Below are positions 43,344-52,292 of a stretch of 64,000 bases of DNA, one piece after another. Source of the stretch: CAXPZW01 sp964221845 (GTDB taxonomy: Bacteria > Bacteroidota > Bacteroidia > Flavobacteriales_D > Sanyastnellaceae); contig CAXPZW010000007.1 of the NCBI GenBank assembly GCA_964221845.1, forward strand, positions 1 to 64,000, read 5' to 3'. Both the position numbers and the translations under genes were made by a program. The notes below the pieces were generated by a model, which had not been told where the DNA came from, ran no database searches, and saw only the letters and a list, made by a program, of their open reading frames with translations. Every line of letters starts with the position of its first letter. Position 1 is the stretch's first letter.

Positions 43344-43724
43344 TCAGCATTTGCGGTAAATCACGCGAAATAATAACACTCCTCCGGCCACTCCAACCAG
43401 GTTGGCCAGCAGGTCCATCCAGTCCGAGGTGCGTTCTGAAAACACCTGCCCTTGCATCCATTCGAGCGCTGCGCCATACACCGCGCAGATGCCCACGGCC
43501 CACCAAATGGCTTGACGTTGCAAGCCCCGAGCAGAACCTTGTTTGCGAAAGGCAACAATGCAGGTGCAGGTCAGCACCCCAAACACGGCCACGTGCCCGA
43601 TTTTATCGAGGCTGAGCACATCCCAAAACCCGTTGTTGGGCATGTCGCTGCCAGGGATCGCGCAGAGCCCCAGGGTCAACAGTGCCAAGGTGATGGGCGG
43701 CCAAAAGGGCCGTGCGGAGGCCAT
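43344..43724 (-). CDS. VanZ-like membrane protein
   Basis: 126 residues with four membrane helices. The family pattern is visible: 'WDVLSLDKIGHVAVFGVLTC' (the D-K-x-x-H-x-x-x-F core) and 'CAVYGAALEWMQGQVFSERT' followed by 'DWMDLLANLVGVAGGVLLF'. The general VanZ family is of unknown function in most bacteria; one member gives teicoplanin resistance. It lies one base after gcvH, so it is almost certainly cotranscribed with it. Confidence 0.88.
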   Translation of the reverse strand: MASARPFWPPITLALLTLGLCAIPGSDMPNNGFWDVLSLDKIGHVAVFGVLTCTCIVAFRKQGSARGLQRQAIWWAVGICAVYGAALEWMQGQVFSERTSDWMDLLANLVGVAGGVLLFRVIYRKC

Positions 43725-43725
43725 A

Positions 43726-44103
43726 TCAACCGATCAGCTCCTGGTATTGGGCAGCGCTGAGCAATGCGTCCAGCTCGTCAGCGTCGCTGACTTTCACCTT
43801 GATCATCCAGCCCTCGCCGTAAGGATCTTCGTTCACCAATGCGGGATTGTCTTCCAGCGCACTGTTGAATTCGAGCACCTCACCGGCCACAGGCATGAAC
43901 AGGTCCGACACAGTTTTTACTGCTTCCACCGTACCAAATACTTCCTCGTTATCGAGGGTCTCGCCTTCGGTTTCGATTTCCACAAACACAATGTCGCCGA
44001 GCTCGCCTTGCGCAAAGTCGGTGATGCCAATGGTGGCGGTGTCGCCTTCTACCTTAACCCACTCGTGGTCCTTGGTGTATTTCAAATCTTCAGGAGTGTT
44101 CAT
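43726..44103 (-). CDS. gcvH: Glycine cleavage system H protein
   Basis: 125 residues, full length. The lipoylated lysine is K63 in 'EVFGTVEAVKTVSDLFMPVA'. The N-terminus 'YTKDHEWVKVEGDTATIGIT' is the classic start and the end 'GEGWMIKVKVSDADELDALL' is conserved. It carries the aminomethyl group from GcvP (7.7-10.6 kb) to the T-protein. It has its own promoter upstream, downstream of sprA, and leads vanZ. Confidence 0.97.
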   Translation of the reverse strand: MNTPEDLKYTKDHEWVKVEGDTATIGITDFAQGELGDIVFVEIETEGETLDNEEVFGTVEAVKTVSDLFMPVAGEVLEFNSALEDNPALVNEDPYGEGWMIKVKVSDADELDALLSAAQYQELIG

Positions 44104-44120
44104 TCTGCGTTGGTTTGCAG

Positions 44121-44128
44121 CAAAAATA
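44121..44128 (-). promoter_or_regulatory. gcvH -7 promoter element
   Basis: On the minus strand TATTTTTG matches TAnnTTTG, 17 bases before the gcvH ATG. The -33 region is not clear. Confidence 0.55.
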
Positions 44129-44227
44129 GCTGTTTATCCATGCGGAGAACACGACATGCCTTTGCATGCTTGTGGTTCTGTACACGCACGGTGAAAAAGG
44201 GTTCAATGCCTCAGGAAATTTCCCTGT

Positions 44228-47200
44228 TTAAGACAGGGTAAAGCGCAGCGAGATGCCCGAGTTGATGTTCGAGGTCGGGAACGACGTCGAGATCTTTGGA
44301 CGGGTCAGTTGGTGGTCGTAGAACAGGCGCAGGTCCAGCTTTTCGCTCACGCCCATTTGCGCGTAGGTCTTGATCGAGATGATCTTCTGACCGGCGGTCA
44401 CCTGGTCCTGACGCTCCACCATTTTGCGAATCACAGTCACGTTGTCGCGGATGGTGAGGTCGGCGCGCAGTTCCAGGTCGGTGTCCTTCAAGAGCGGAAT
44501 CGGCAGGCGCGATCCTTTGGCGCGGCCAAACGGGTTGGGCACGTCGGTGAACTTGTACCCCACCCCAATCACCAGCGAGTTGCTGCTGGTCTCGGTCACT
44601 TGGTAGTTACTCAGGCCCAGTGCAATCGTACGGTCACGCTTCCACTCGAGCTTGATGTTCGGATCGTTCTTCTTCTTGGTCTTGATCTTCACGTCCACAC
44701 CCACCACTGGGTTCATCTGCTCAGAGATGCTCACGGTGCTGATCTGGCGACGGCTCACCCAGTTTTCACTCTGGTCGAGTTCGGTCGGACGGCCGTTCAA
44801 GTCTTCGTCATACGCCAGGTTGAACACGTACTGGGTGGTCATGGTCGACCGGTACCCGTGCTTGAGCGAGAACTGCTTGAAGTACTTCTTCACGCGCTTG
44901 TTCTTCGACAGGCCGTTGTAGGTGATGCGCCAGTTGGGGGCCATGGCCGTTTTGAACGGATCCAGGGATACCTGGTTGGCATCGCCGCCGGTGTACGCCG
45001 CTACAAATGCCGGGATGACCACGTCTTGTGCCGTAGGACCAAAGCCTTCGTAGAAGCCGTTGGCGAGTGCCTCTGACTCTTGGTAGGTCTGTTCGTTGAG
45101 GCGCGAAGAAATGTCTACGCGGTTGTCCAGGAAGGTGCGGAAGGTGGGCGAAGAGAAATCGTCTCCCAATTCTTCCCACGCCGATCCCCAGGTGATCACC
45201 GATGCGGTAAAGGTGCCCTGCTCGGTGGGTGAGTCGAACACAAAGTCGCCTTCGTTCTCATCGAAGCGGAAGAAGCTGGCGCTGTTGCGGGCCACCTGAC
45301 GGTTGGCGCTCACTTCCACTTTAAAGTCTTTGATTGGTTCCAAGTTCGCGCGCAGGTTCCAGGTCTCCGAGTAGGTCTCGGTGTAGAGCTGGTTCTGGTT
45401 CGGGTTCTGCAGGAACCAACCGTTGTTTGCCGCGTCCAGCGCGTAGTTGTTCACGCGGTCGCCTGCCAAACCCGTGTTTTGCTGGCCGAGCACGAAGCCC
45501 CATCCGGGTGCCTCGAAGTTTTCGTCCATACCAAAGAACTCCGGCGAGAGGCCGTATCCCGGCAAGAGCAAACCTTCGTTTCGCTGGTAAGAGGCCGATA
45601 CGTTACGTACCGTCATCAACAGGCGCAGGAACTCGTGGAACGGATTGAAGTACACTGGATCCGGTTTGTCGTCTTCTTGGTCTTGACCAAAGCCGTCCTT
45701 CTTGGTGTTGTCTTCTTCTTGTTCGCGTTGCTTGGCTTTTTGGCCATCCCGGCGGGCCTTACCGCTGTTGATGTCCTTGAGCAGCTCCACTTTGTTGTAA
45801 AGGTTCAAGAAGTTGGCACCCGCGTTCAAGGTGATGTTGCGCGAGTTCTGGATGGTACCACCCAGGCTGTCTTGTGCAAACGGAGCACGGTCCCAACGGT
45901 AGGTGCCGGCGTAGCGTGCGTCCGCAGTCATGAAGTTGATCAGCGGGAACTTATCGAGCGGCACCTTGTAGCTCACGTTGATGCCGTGGTTGTAGTTGGT
46001 GCGTTCGCCCAATCCTTGGATCTCGTTCCACACCGAGTCGCGGTAGGCGGCGTACCATTCGGTGTCCTCCTTGTCAATCACCCCTTGCGGCTCACGTACG
46101 AGCGCCAAGGTGTTGGCGTTGAAGTCCATCTTCAGGCTCTTGGTCAGGTCGTACTTGACGTTGTACTGGCGGTTCCAGTTCCAGGTCTTGAGTACCTGGG
46201 TGTTGATCAGGACATCGCTTTCAAATCCGAACAGCTCCAAGGTATTGTTGCGCACGCGGCTGGTCTCGTAAGTACGGTCCATGCCAGTGTTCAGCGAGAA
46301 GCTCTGGATTCCGGTGTAGAAGTTGAAGTCCTTGATGAAGGTCAAGTTCTTGCTCTTCTTGATGAACCCGATGTTCGCAAACGGCTTGACTTCCTTGGGC
46401 TTGTTGTTGAAGCTGTAGTTCAAACCGCCGCTGTAGTCCTTTTGCCATTGGAACTCGGTGTTGATGTCGCGCATGTACATCTCGTTGTAAGCGTAGCTGA
46501 ACGAGAAGTTTTGGATGGCGTAGAACGGCGTCTTGTTGGACTTCTTCTTGTCCTTGTCTTTGTCCTTTTTCTCCTTGCCGGAGTCGGGGTCGTCGTCCTT
46601 GCCCTTGTCTTTGTCCTTCTTCTCCTTTTTGTCCTTGTCCGGGTTCCCGGTGGGCGCAATGCGGAAGTTGGTCACGTTGAACGAGCGGCGTTTGATGTAG
46701 GTCTGCGATTTCTGACGCCGTTCGGGCGAGAGGTTTTCGCGGTTGTCCAACTCAATGTCGGGGGACAGCGGGTCAAACTGCGGGGTACTCACGTTTTCTG
46801 AATAGCCCAAGTACACCGGCAGGGTCACACCCAAGCGCTCGGGCATGAGCTTGCCCATTTGCAGGGTCGTGTTGGCGTCGAACCCAACAATGGTCTCACG
46901 CTGGCGTTCCTGTACGGTTTGCTCGAGGCCACCAAAGCCAGGCTTGCTGATGTTGGCTGCCAGTTGCAGGGTACCCAAATCGGCCAGGGTGGCGTTCATG
47001 CTGGCCAAGGCTGCCCAGCCGCCGTCCTCGTTGAAGTCGGTCAGGCGCAGCTCGTTCACCCACAACTCGGCACACACTTCTTGGCCGTCGTCGGCTTGCC
47101 ACGGGTTGTCGTCTTGGCGCGGGTTGCGTACACCCACCATCACGGTCACCACGTTAGCCAGGTTGGGGTTTCCTTTCACCTTCAGTCGGGCATTGCCGTC

Positions 47201-50200
47201 CAGCTGTACAAATTCCTGCAGCGTGCTGAAGCCTTGTGGGCGTGCGAGTTTCAAGTTCTGAAGCTTGCTGAGCTCGATGTCCATGTTGTTGCCCTCGGGC
47301 CAAATGGCTTCGTCATCGGTCTCGTTCCAACGCGTGATTTCCAGCGGGATCTCGTACTCGTAATAGTTCTCGTCAAAGTCCGAACCGAGCCTTAAGAAGC
47401 ACGTCATGTCTCCGTATTCGAGGTCGTCGGTGGCTCCGGCGGATTCGGCGTGGATGAACATCTTCACCCTGCGGTACATCCGCATGTCAAAGTTCACGTT
47501 GCGGTACGCACCACGGGCGTCACCGTCGCGCAGGTTGCAGACCTCCAAGGCCATCGATTGCTCGTTCAGGCTACGGAAGTTGGCCGCACCCACGTCCACC
47601 TCACGGATGATGCCCGGAGGCACCACGTAGTTCACGGGGTCGCGGTTGCCGTTTTCTTCGATGTTCACCGCACCAATGTTGAAGGTGGTGTTGTCGGGGT
47701 CACCCGGCTCGTACTCGCCTGGGCCCAGGAGGTTGTCCAGGTAGCGTCGCCATTCGCCGCGCACCAGCTCGAGGCGGGCAAAACGCAGGGTGGCTTCTTC
47801 CGACCATCCTTGCATGAACATACGGATGTAGCGGATCGAGCGGAAATCAGAAATCTGACCGATGCGCGCATCGTACTCGGCCACTGGAATTTTGAACTGG
47901 TACCAACGCACCGCTTTGGTTTCGCCGTTCGGCAGGTCCTCGATGGTCTGCACAAAGCTGTCGGTGATGTAGTTGGTGCCAATGCTGCCTTCGCCCAGTG
48001 CACCCGGGGTGAGGTCTACCTCGTACTGGTAGTAACTCTCAATGGTGTTCAGGGTAAGGTCTTGGTTGATGTCCTCGGTGTTCGGAATCGTGGTTGCGTT
48101 GATCGGGTAGCCGTTGGGCTCGGTGGTGTTCGCGTTGTCCTCGTTTCCGTTGAAGTCCTTGTAGCGGGTGATGATATCCAGCCCTTCAGAGTTGGGGCGG
48201 CGGAAGTGCTCGTAGTTGTCGGCAGAAGGGTCAGCCACAACCGCGTTGTATGCGTTGGGGTCTAGGACCGCTTGCAGGCTCGCAATCCAGTCAGAGAAGA
48301 ATTCCTGCTCGGCGGCGTTGTTCAAACCGTCCAGACCGATGTCCTGTTGGCCGTAGGTTGCAATGTTTGGATCCTGGTTGCCGGTCACCTCAAAGGCGTT
48401 CACCACGTTGAAGGTGGCCGGGTCGGGGACTTGACCCCAAGTGGTTTCCAGGGTAGGCAAGGGGTTGGTCGTGGTGGGGAAGCCGTTCTCGTAGCTGAGC
48501 TGCGAGTCGTTCAAGACGTCCTCGGATACGTTACCCAGGTTGAAGTAGAGCTTACCCCCGTTCAGGTTTTCGCTGTCCTGGTTGAACGGGTCCATCAGCC
48601 AGAACTGGATGAACTCGATGTTGGAGGTCTCAAAGTCGGTGGTGGTCAGTGCGCGTTGGATACCGCCCCAGCGGCTGCCTGGATCCAACAGCGACCCGTC
48701 GGGGTTCATACCGGCGGCGCCATCGCCCCCTTCAAACGGCACGTAGTTGTACGGGCCACGTTCGTCCGGGTAGAAGGTGAGGTCCAGGGTGGGGATGTTC
48801 GGAGGGGTACCCGGAGGCAGCTCCTTGTTGGGGAATACCTCGTTTTCAAGGACCTCACGCATGCGGTGATCGGAGCGGACTTCGTCGTCCACCGAACCGT
48901 CCGGAAGCGAAGAACTCAACCAGAATTGCGGGTCGATCACATACCAACTCAACTTCGCGCGGTTGTAGTTGTAGGCCAGGTTGTCCTCCAAGTTGCCCTC
49001 GGGGAACAGGTTGTTGGCCTTGGGGGTCGAAGCCAGGAACCACTGGTTGATCGAGCGGATGTCGATCGTGCTCTGGCTGCCTTCGAAGTCGTCCAAGTAG
49101 GCGTTTCCTTCGTCGCCAATGGCGCGGCTGTGTCCGGGGATCAGGTATGCAGCTTCTGCCGCAAAGTCGATGTTGGATGGAGCCTTGGTGTCGTAGAACG
49201 GAATCTTGTCCACCAGGCGGGTGAGCCATTCGCTCTCGCGCTGGAAGGCCAGGTCGGTACCCAGGATGGTGTTGTTGATCGGCTCTTGACCGATGTTCAC
49301 CTTTTGGGTCAGCGGACGCTCGCGCAAGTTCAAGATCGTAGCACCGGCCTTGAAGTTGTCGCTGATCTCGTAATCAAAGCGCGTCCCCAGCATGGTCTTG
49401 GTCTGGATGGAGAACAGCGAGTTGGACTCCAACGAGATCTTAATCGGCGTGCCCGATTGCAGGATGCCCTCATTGATGATGCGCACGCGGCCCAACTGGT
49501 AGTCCACGGTGTAATCTTGGTTCTCAATCAGGCGGTTACCCCCCGCGGTGACCGTCACCGATCCTTGCGGAATGTTGAACGCGTTGAGCGCAATCTCTGA
49601 GCTCGATGAACTCTGGAACTGCCCTTGGAGGCTGAAGCGGTTCTTGCTCGGGATCTGCTGCGCCGCCGTTTTGGTCGAGTCGTACAGCTCTTGGTACACA
49701 ATCTGATCGATCAGTGCGTCGCCTTCTGCGGTGGGGCCACCCAAGCCTTCTTCAATCTTGTTGGAGAGGTTGGTGCCAAACGGTTCCACGTTGGGCAGGT
49801 AAATGCGCCCGTTTTGGGAATTGATCAAACCACCTTGGGTGGCAGCGTTGTCCACGTAATCGAACACCCCGTCGGGGTTGGGCATGCCGTTCACGTCCAG
49901 CTTGTCCATGTTGAGCACCTGCATCAACAGCTTGTCGTCCAGCGGCTCGTAGGGAATGTAGTTCTGCGGTACCCCGGTAGACGGGTTGTTGTACCACACG
50001 TTCAAGCGGAAGTCCTCGTTGCTCACGCCAAAGGCGCCAATGTTGTAGACGTTTTTCATCATCAAGTCCCAGATGGGGCTCTGGACTTGGGTGATGGACG
50101 ACTTCAGCATTTTCAGGATCAGCGCGTTGGGCGCGGTGAATCCGTCTTGGGAGAGGGTACCCACCTTGTAGGTTTCGCCGCCCAGGGTGTACTCGTAAGC

Positions 50201-51673
50201 CACCGCCAGTACCTCAGCGTTGTTAAGGGCTTGGCGCAGCGAGATGAAGCCCAAGCGCGAGTTGAAGGTGAATTCCGATGCGTTCAGCTTGCGGGCGTTA
50301 CCCACACGCTCAAACTGGATTCCCTGCTGGTACAACGGGCTCTGGGCCTGGATGGCGGCGTTGGCGCCGTTGAATTCCATGACCGCAGGGTCGTCCACCA
50401 TGTCGGGGTAAATGTCGTTGTTGGTGTTCGACGGGTTGCCTTGAAGGGTGACCGAGGTTTCGGGGTTGTCGAAGAAGGCGGGGTTCACGCCCTGCTGGAA
50501 CTCCGAGAACATGTAATCCGACTGCTCACCGAGGTCACTGAACGCGATCACGTTACGCACATCGGTGGTGTTGGCTTGGGTGTTGACCACCCACACTTCG
50601 ATTCGGGTGATGTTCACCCCAGAGTTCACCACCGGAAGGCTTTCGAGCGCACCGTCGTATTGATCGCGGAACCAGTTCGAGAGGAAGTAGTGGCGGTTGG
50701 CGTCGTAGTTGTCGCCCTGGATTTCAAACTGCTGGGTTTGTGCACCGCCCTGCACCTCGATTTCCTTGCGCTCACCGCGCTGTTGCGAGAACACGGAGGT
50801 GTTGCGCAGGCGGCCCCATTGGGTTTCCACCTTGAGGCCAAACAGCGACTGCGACCCTTGAATCAGCGAACTGTTCAACGGCATGGTCACGTTACCGGCC
50901 TCAATGTTTTTGATGATCTCGTCTTCGGAGCCTTCGTAGCCGAGGTTCATGGTGTTCTCAAAATCGAACGTGGCCTCGGTGTTGAAGTTGGTCTGCAGCT
51001 GCATTTTGGTGCCGATGTTCCCCGTGAGGTTCATCTGGATGCGCTGGTCAAAGTTGAAGGTCGAGATGGTTTGCTGCTGGAGCGGAATACGCGGGTTCTC
51101 GGTTTTGGAGATGTTCATCCCAAAAATCAGCTCGGCTGAACCTTGCATGCGGAACTCAATCTCGTTGCCGCCAAACAGGGTTTCAAAGCCTTTGCCTCCA
51201 ATTTCAATGGTGGGAATCACCGGCGAGCGCTCTTCCTCGTCGAGTTCTTCCTGTTGTTCGGTCCACCAATCGTCGAGCGTCTTGCGCATGTCGTATTGGA
51301 GGTACTCGTCCAAGGTCATCGAAGACGGGTTGCGGAAACGCAGCGAGTCGCCAATGTTCTGCACCACTTCGTATTGGCCGGTGGCCGCGTTGTACTCTAC
51401 GGTATAAGAGATGTTGTCGGGCAGGGGCAGGTTGATCCCCGAGGGGTCCTGGTCCGGATAAGGACCGTCCTGGTTGGGCCAGATGGGTTGGAGCGAATCG
51501 GGCAACAGGGAGTCAGCCACCGATAGAAGCGGAGGGAGCGGGGCGTCCGGATTGGAACGGGCATAGATGCTCCGTTCAGCCTCTCGGGAACCGGTGGCTC
51601 CGGCTGCCCAAAAACAGATCACCAGCGCGAGTACGCTGGCGGATTGCAATACGCGTTTACCGCCCCGTGTCAT
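44228..51673 (-). CDS. sprA: T9SS outer-membrane translocon SprA (Sov)
   Basis: 2481 residues, the very large barrel through which T9SS cargo crosses the outer membrane and which is also needed for gliding in Flavobacteria. A signal peptide is at 1-29. Family segments include 'PTIEIGGKGFETLFGGNEIE', 'EFRMQGSAELIFGMNISKTE', 'NTEATFDFENTMNLGYEGSE', 'YLDDFEGSQSTIDIRSINQW' and 'ANISKPGFGGLEQTVQERQR'. It ends in a barrel strand, 'NINSGISLRFTLS'. Aromatic beta strands fill the C-terminal half. A Lys/Asp-rich insert interrupts it at about residues 1677-1714. It lies two bases after ruvA and is the export route for the sorted proteins in this window. Confidence 0.97.
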   Translation of the reverse strand: MTRGGKRVLQSASVLALVICFWAAGATGSREAERSIYARSNPDAPLPPLLSVADSLLPDSLQPIWPNQDGPYPDQDPSGINLPLPDNISYTVEYNAATGQYEVVQNIGDSLRFRNPSSMTLDEYLQYDMRKTLDDWWTEQQEELDEEERSPVIPTIEIGGKGFETLFGGNEIEFRMQGSAELIFGMNISKTENPRIPLQQQTISTFNFDQRIQMNLTGNIGTKMQLQTNFNTEATFDFENTMNLGYEGSEDEIIKNIEAGNVTMPLNSSLIQGSQSLFGLKVETQWGRLRNTSVFSQQRGERKEIEVQGGAQTQQFEIQGDNYDANRHYFLSNWFRDQYDGALESLPVVNSGVNITRIEVWVVNTQANTTDVRNVIAFSDLGEQSDYMFSEFQQGVNPAFFDNPETSVTLQGNPSNTNNDIYPDMVDDPAVMEFNGANAAIQAQSPLYQQGIQFERVGNARKLNASEFTFNSRLGFISLRQALNNAEVLAVAYEYTLGGETYKVGTLSQDGFTAPNALILKMLKSSITQVQSPIWDLMMKNVYNIGAFGVSNEDFRLNVWYNNPSTGVPQNYIPYEPLDDKLLMQVLNMDKLDVNGMPNPDGVFDYVDNAATQGGLINSQNGRIYLPNVEPFGTNLSNKIEEGLGGPTAEGDALIDQIVYQELYDSTKTAAQQIPSKNRFSLQGQFQSSSSSEIALNAFNIPQGSVTVTAGGNRLIENQDYTVDYQLGRVRIINEGILQSGTPIKISLESNSLFSIQTKTMLGTRFDYEISDNFKAGATILNLRERPLTQKVNIGQEPINNTILGTDLAFQRESEWLTRLVDKIPFYDTKAPSNIDFAAEAAYLIPGHSRAIGDEGNAYLDDFEGSQSTIDIRSINQWFLASTPKANNLFPEGNLEDNLAYNYNRAKLSWYVIDPQFWLSSSLPDGSVDDEVRSDHRMREVLENEVFPNKELPPGTPPNIPTLDLTFYPDERGPYNYVPFEGGDGAAGMNPDGSLLDPGSRWGGIQRALTTTDFETSNIEFIQFWLMDPFNQDSENLNGGKLYFNLGNVSEDVLNDSQLSYENGFPTTTNPLPTLETTWGQVPDPATFNVVNAFEVTGNQDPNIATYGQQDIGLDGLNNAAEQEFFSDWIASLQAVLDPNAYNAVVADPSADNYEHFRRPNSEGLDIITRYKDFNGNEDNANTTEPNGYPINATTIPNTEDINQDLTLNTIESYYQYEVDLTPGALGEGSIGTNYITDSFVQTIEDLPNGETKAVRWYQFKIPVAEYDARIGQISDFRSIRYIRMFMQGWSEEATLRFARLELVRGEWRRYLDNLLGPGEYEPGDPDNTTFNIGAVNIEENGNRDPVNYVVPPGIIREVDVGAANFRSLNEQSMALEVCNLRDGDARGAYRNVNFDMRMYRRVKMFIHAESAGATDDLEYGDMTCFLRLGSDFDENYYEYEIPLEITRWNETDDEAIWPEGNNMDIELSKLQNLKLARPQGFSTLQEFVQLDGNARLKVKGNPNLANVVTVMVGVRNPRQDDNPWQADDGQEVCAELWVNELRLTDFNEDGGWAALASMNATLADLGTLQLAANISKPGFGGLEQTVQERQRETIVGFDANTTLQMGKLMPERLGVTLPVYLGYSENVSTPQFDPLSPDIELDNRENLSPERRQKSQTYIKRRSFNVTNFRIAPTGNPDKDKKEKKDKDKGKDDDPDSGKEKKDKDKDKKKSNKTPFYAIQNFSFSYAYNEMYMRDINTEFQWQKDYSGGLNYSFNNKPKEVKPFANIGFIKKSKNLTFIKDFNFYTGIQSFSLNTGMDRTYETSRVRNNTLELFGFESDVLINTQVLKTWNWNRQYNVKYDLTKSLKMDFNANTLALVREPQGVIDKEDTEWYAAYRDSVWNEIQGLGERTNYNHGINVSYKVPLDKFPLINFMTADARYAGTYRWDRAPFAQDSLGGTIQNSRNITLNAGANFLNLYNKVELLKDINSGKARRDGQKAKQREQEEDNTKKDGFGQDQEDDKPDPVYFNPFHEFLRLLMTVRNVSASYQRNEGLLLPGYGLSPEFFGMDENFEAPGWGFVLGQQNTGLAGDRVNNYALDAANNGWFLQNPNQNQLYTETYSETWNLRANLEPIKDFKVEVSANRQVARNSASFFRFDENEGDFVFDSPTEQGTFTASVITWGSAWEELGDDFSSPTFRTFLDNRVDISSRLNEQTYQESEALANGFYEGFGPTAQDVVIPAFVAAYTGGDANQVSLDPFKTAMAPNWRITYNGLSKNKRVKKYFKQFSLKHGYRSTMTTQYVFNLAYDEDLNGRPTELDQSENWVSRRQISTVSISEQMNPVVGVDVKIKTKKKNDPNIKLEWKRDRTIALGLSNYQVTETSSNSLVIGVGYKFTDVPNPFGRAKGSRLPIPLLKDTDLELRADLTIRDNVTVIRKMVERQDQVTAGQKIISIKTYAQMGVSEKLDLRLFYDHQLTRPKISTSFPTSNINSGISLRFTLS

Positions 51674-51675
51674 GT

Positions 51676-52263
51676 TCAGAGTTGCTTCAGGGCGGATTTA
51701 ATCAGGTCTTCCACAGCCAATTCCTTTTCAGCCTGCTTCAAAATCCGGTCTACGGTCGTTTCGGTCTTTTTCTTGTCGAACCCAAGGGACGACAGAGCAG
51801 TTAACGCCTCACTTCTAGCGCTATTGCCCCCCACCACTAATTTTTCACGATCTGCGGTTTGGGTCTTTCCGATTTTGTCCTGCAAATCTACAATTATCCG
51901 TTGCGCTGTTTTGGCGCCGATCCCTTTGATTTTCTGGATCAATCCCACATCACCATCCATGATGGCGTGCTGGACTTCGGTGGGTGAAAGCGAGCTGAGA
52001 ATCATCCGCCCCGTGGTGGCACCCACGCCCGAAACCGAGATCAACTGCAGGAACACCTCGCGTTCTTCCTTGTCGTAAAAGCCAAACAGCATATGCGCGT
52101 CATCGCGAATCACTTGATGGGCGAACAAGGTGCAGTTTTCCCGATCGGGAATCTGGGAGAAGGTGTGCAGAGAAATATGCAGGAAATAGCCTACGCCGCC
52201 GCATTCCACGATGGCGTGGGTGGGGCTTTTTTCAATCAGGCGTCCACTGAGGTGGTGAATCAT
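51676..52263 (-). CDS. ruvA: Holliday junction branch migration protein RuvA
   Basis: 195 residues. RuvA tetramers bind four-way junctions and load the RuvB motor. The N-terminal OB fold begins 'MIHHLSGRLIEKSPTHAIVE', the HhH region holds 'LQLISVSGVGATTGRMILSS' and 'IKGIGAKTAQRIIVDLQDKI', and the C-terminal RuvB-contacting domain 'RSEALTALSSLGFDKKKTET' is present. The leading element on the minus strand is TATATTCG (52268-52275), one mismatch from the -7 consensus, immediately before the ATG. It sits between maeB and sprA, an order conserved in Flavobacteriales. Confidence 0.96.
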   Translation of the reverse strand: MIHHLSGRLIEKSPTHAIVECGGVGYFLHISLHTFSQIPDRENCTLFAHQVIRDDAHMLFGFYDKEEREVFLQLISVSGVGATTGRMILSSLSPTEVQHAIMDGDVGLIQKIKGIGAKTAQRIIVDLQDKIGKTQTADREKLVVGGNSARSEALTALSSLGFDKKKTETTVDRILKQAEKELAVEDLIKSALKQL

Positions 52264-52292
52264 GGCGCGAATATAACCTGCTGAACCCGTAC

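Noticed and set aside
44309..51139. Several long plus-strand frames of 250-500 codons
   Set aside because: All are antisense to sprA and have the same low-information His/Val/Leu/Gly composition.
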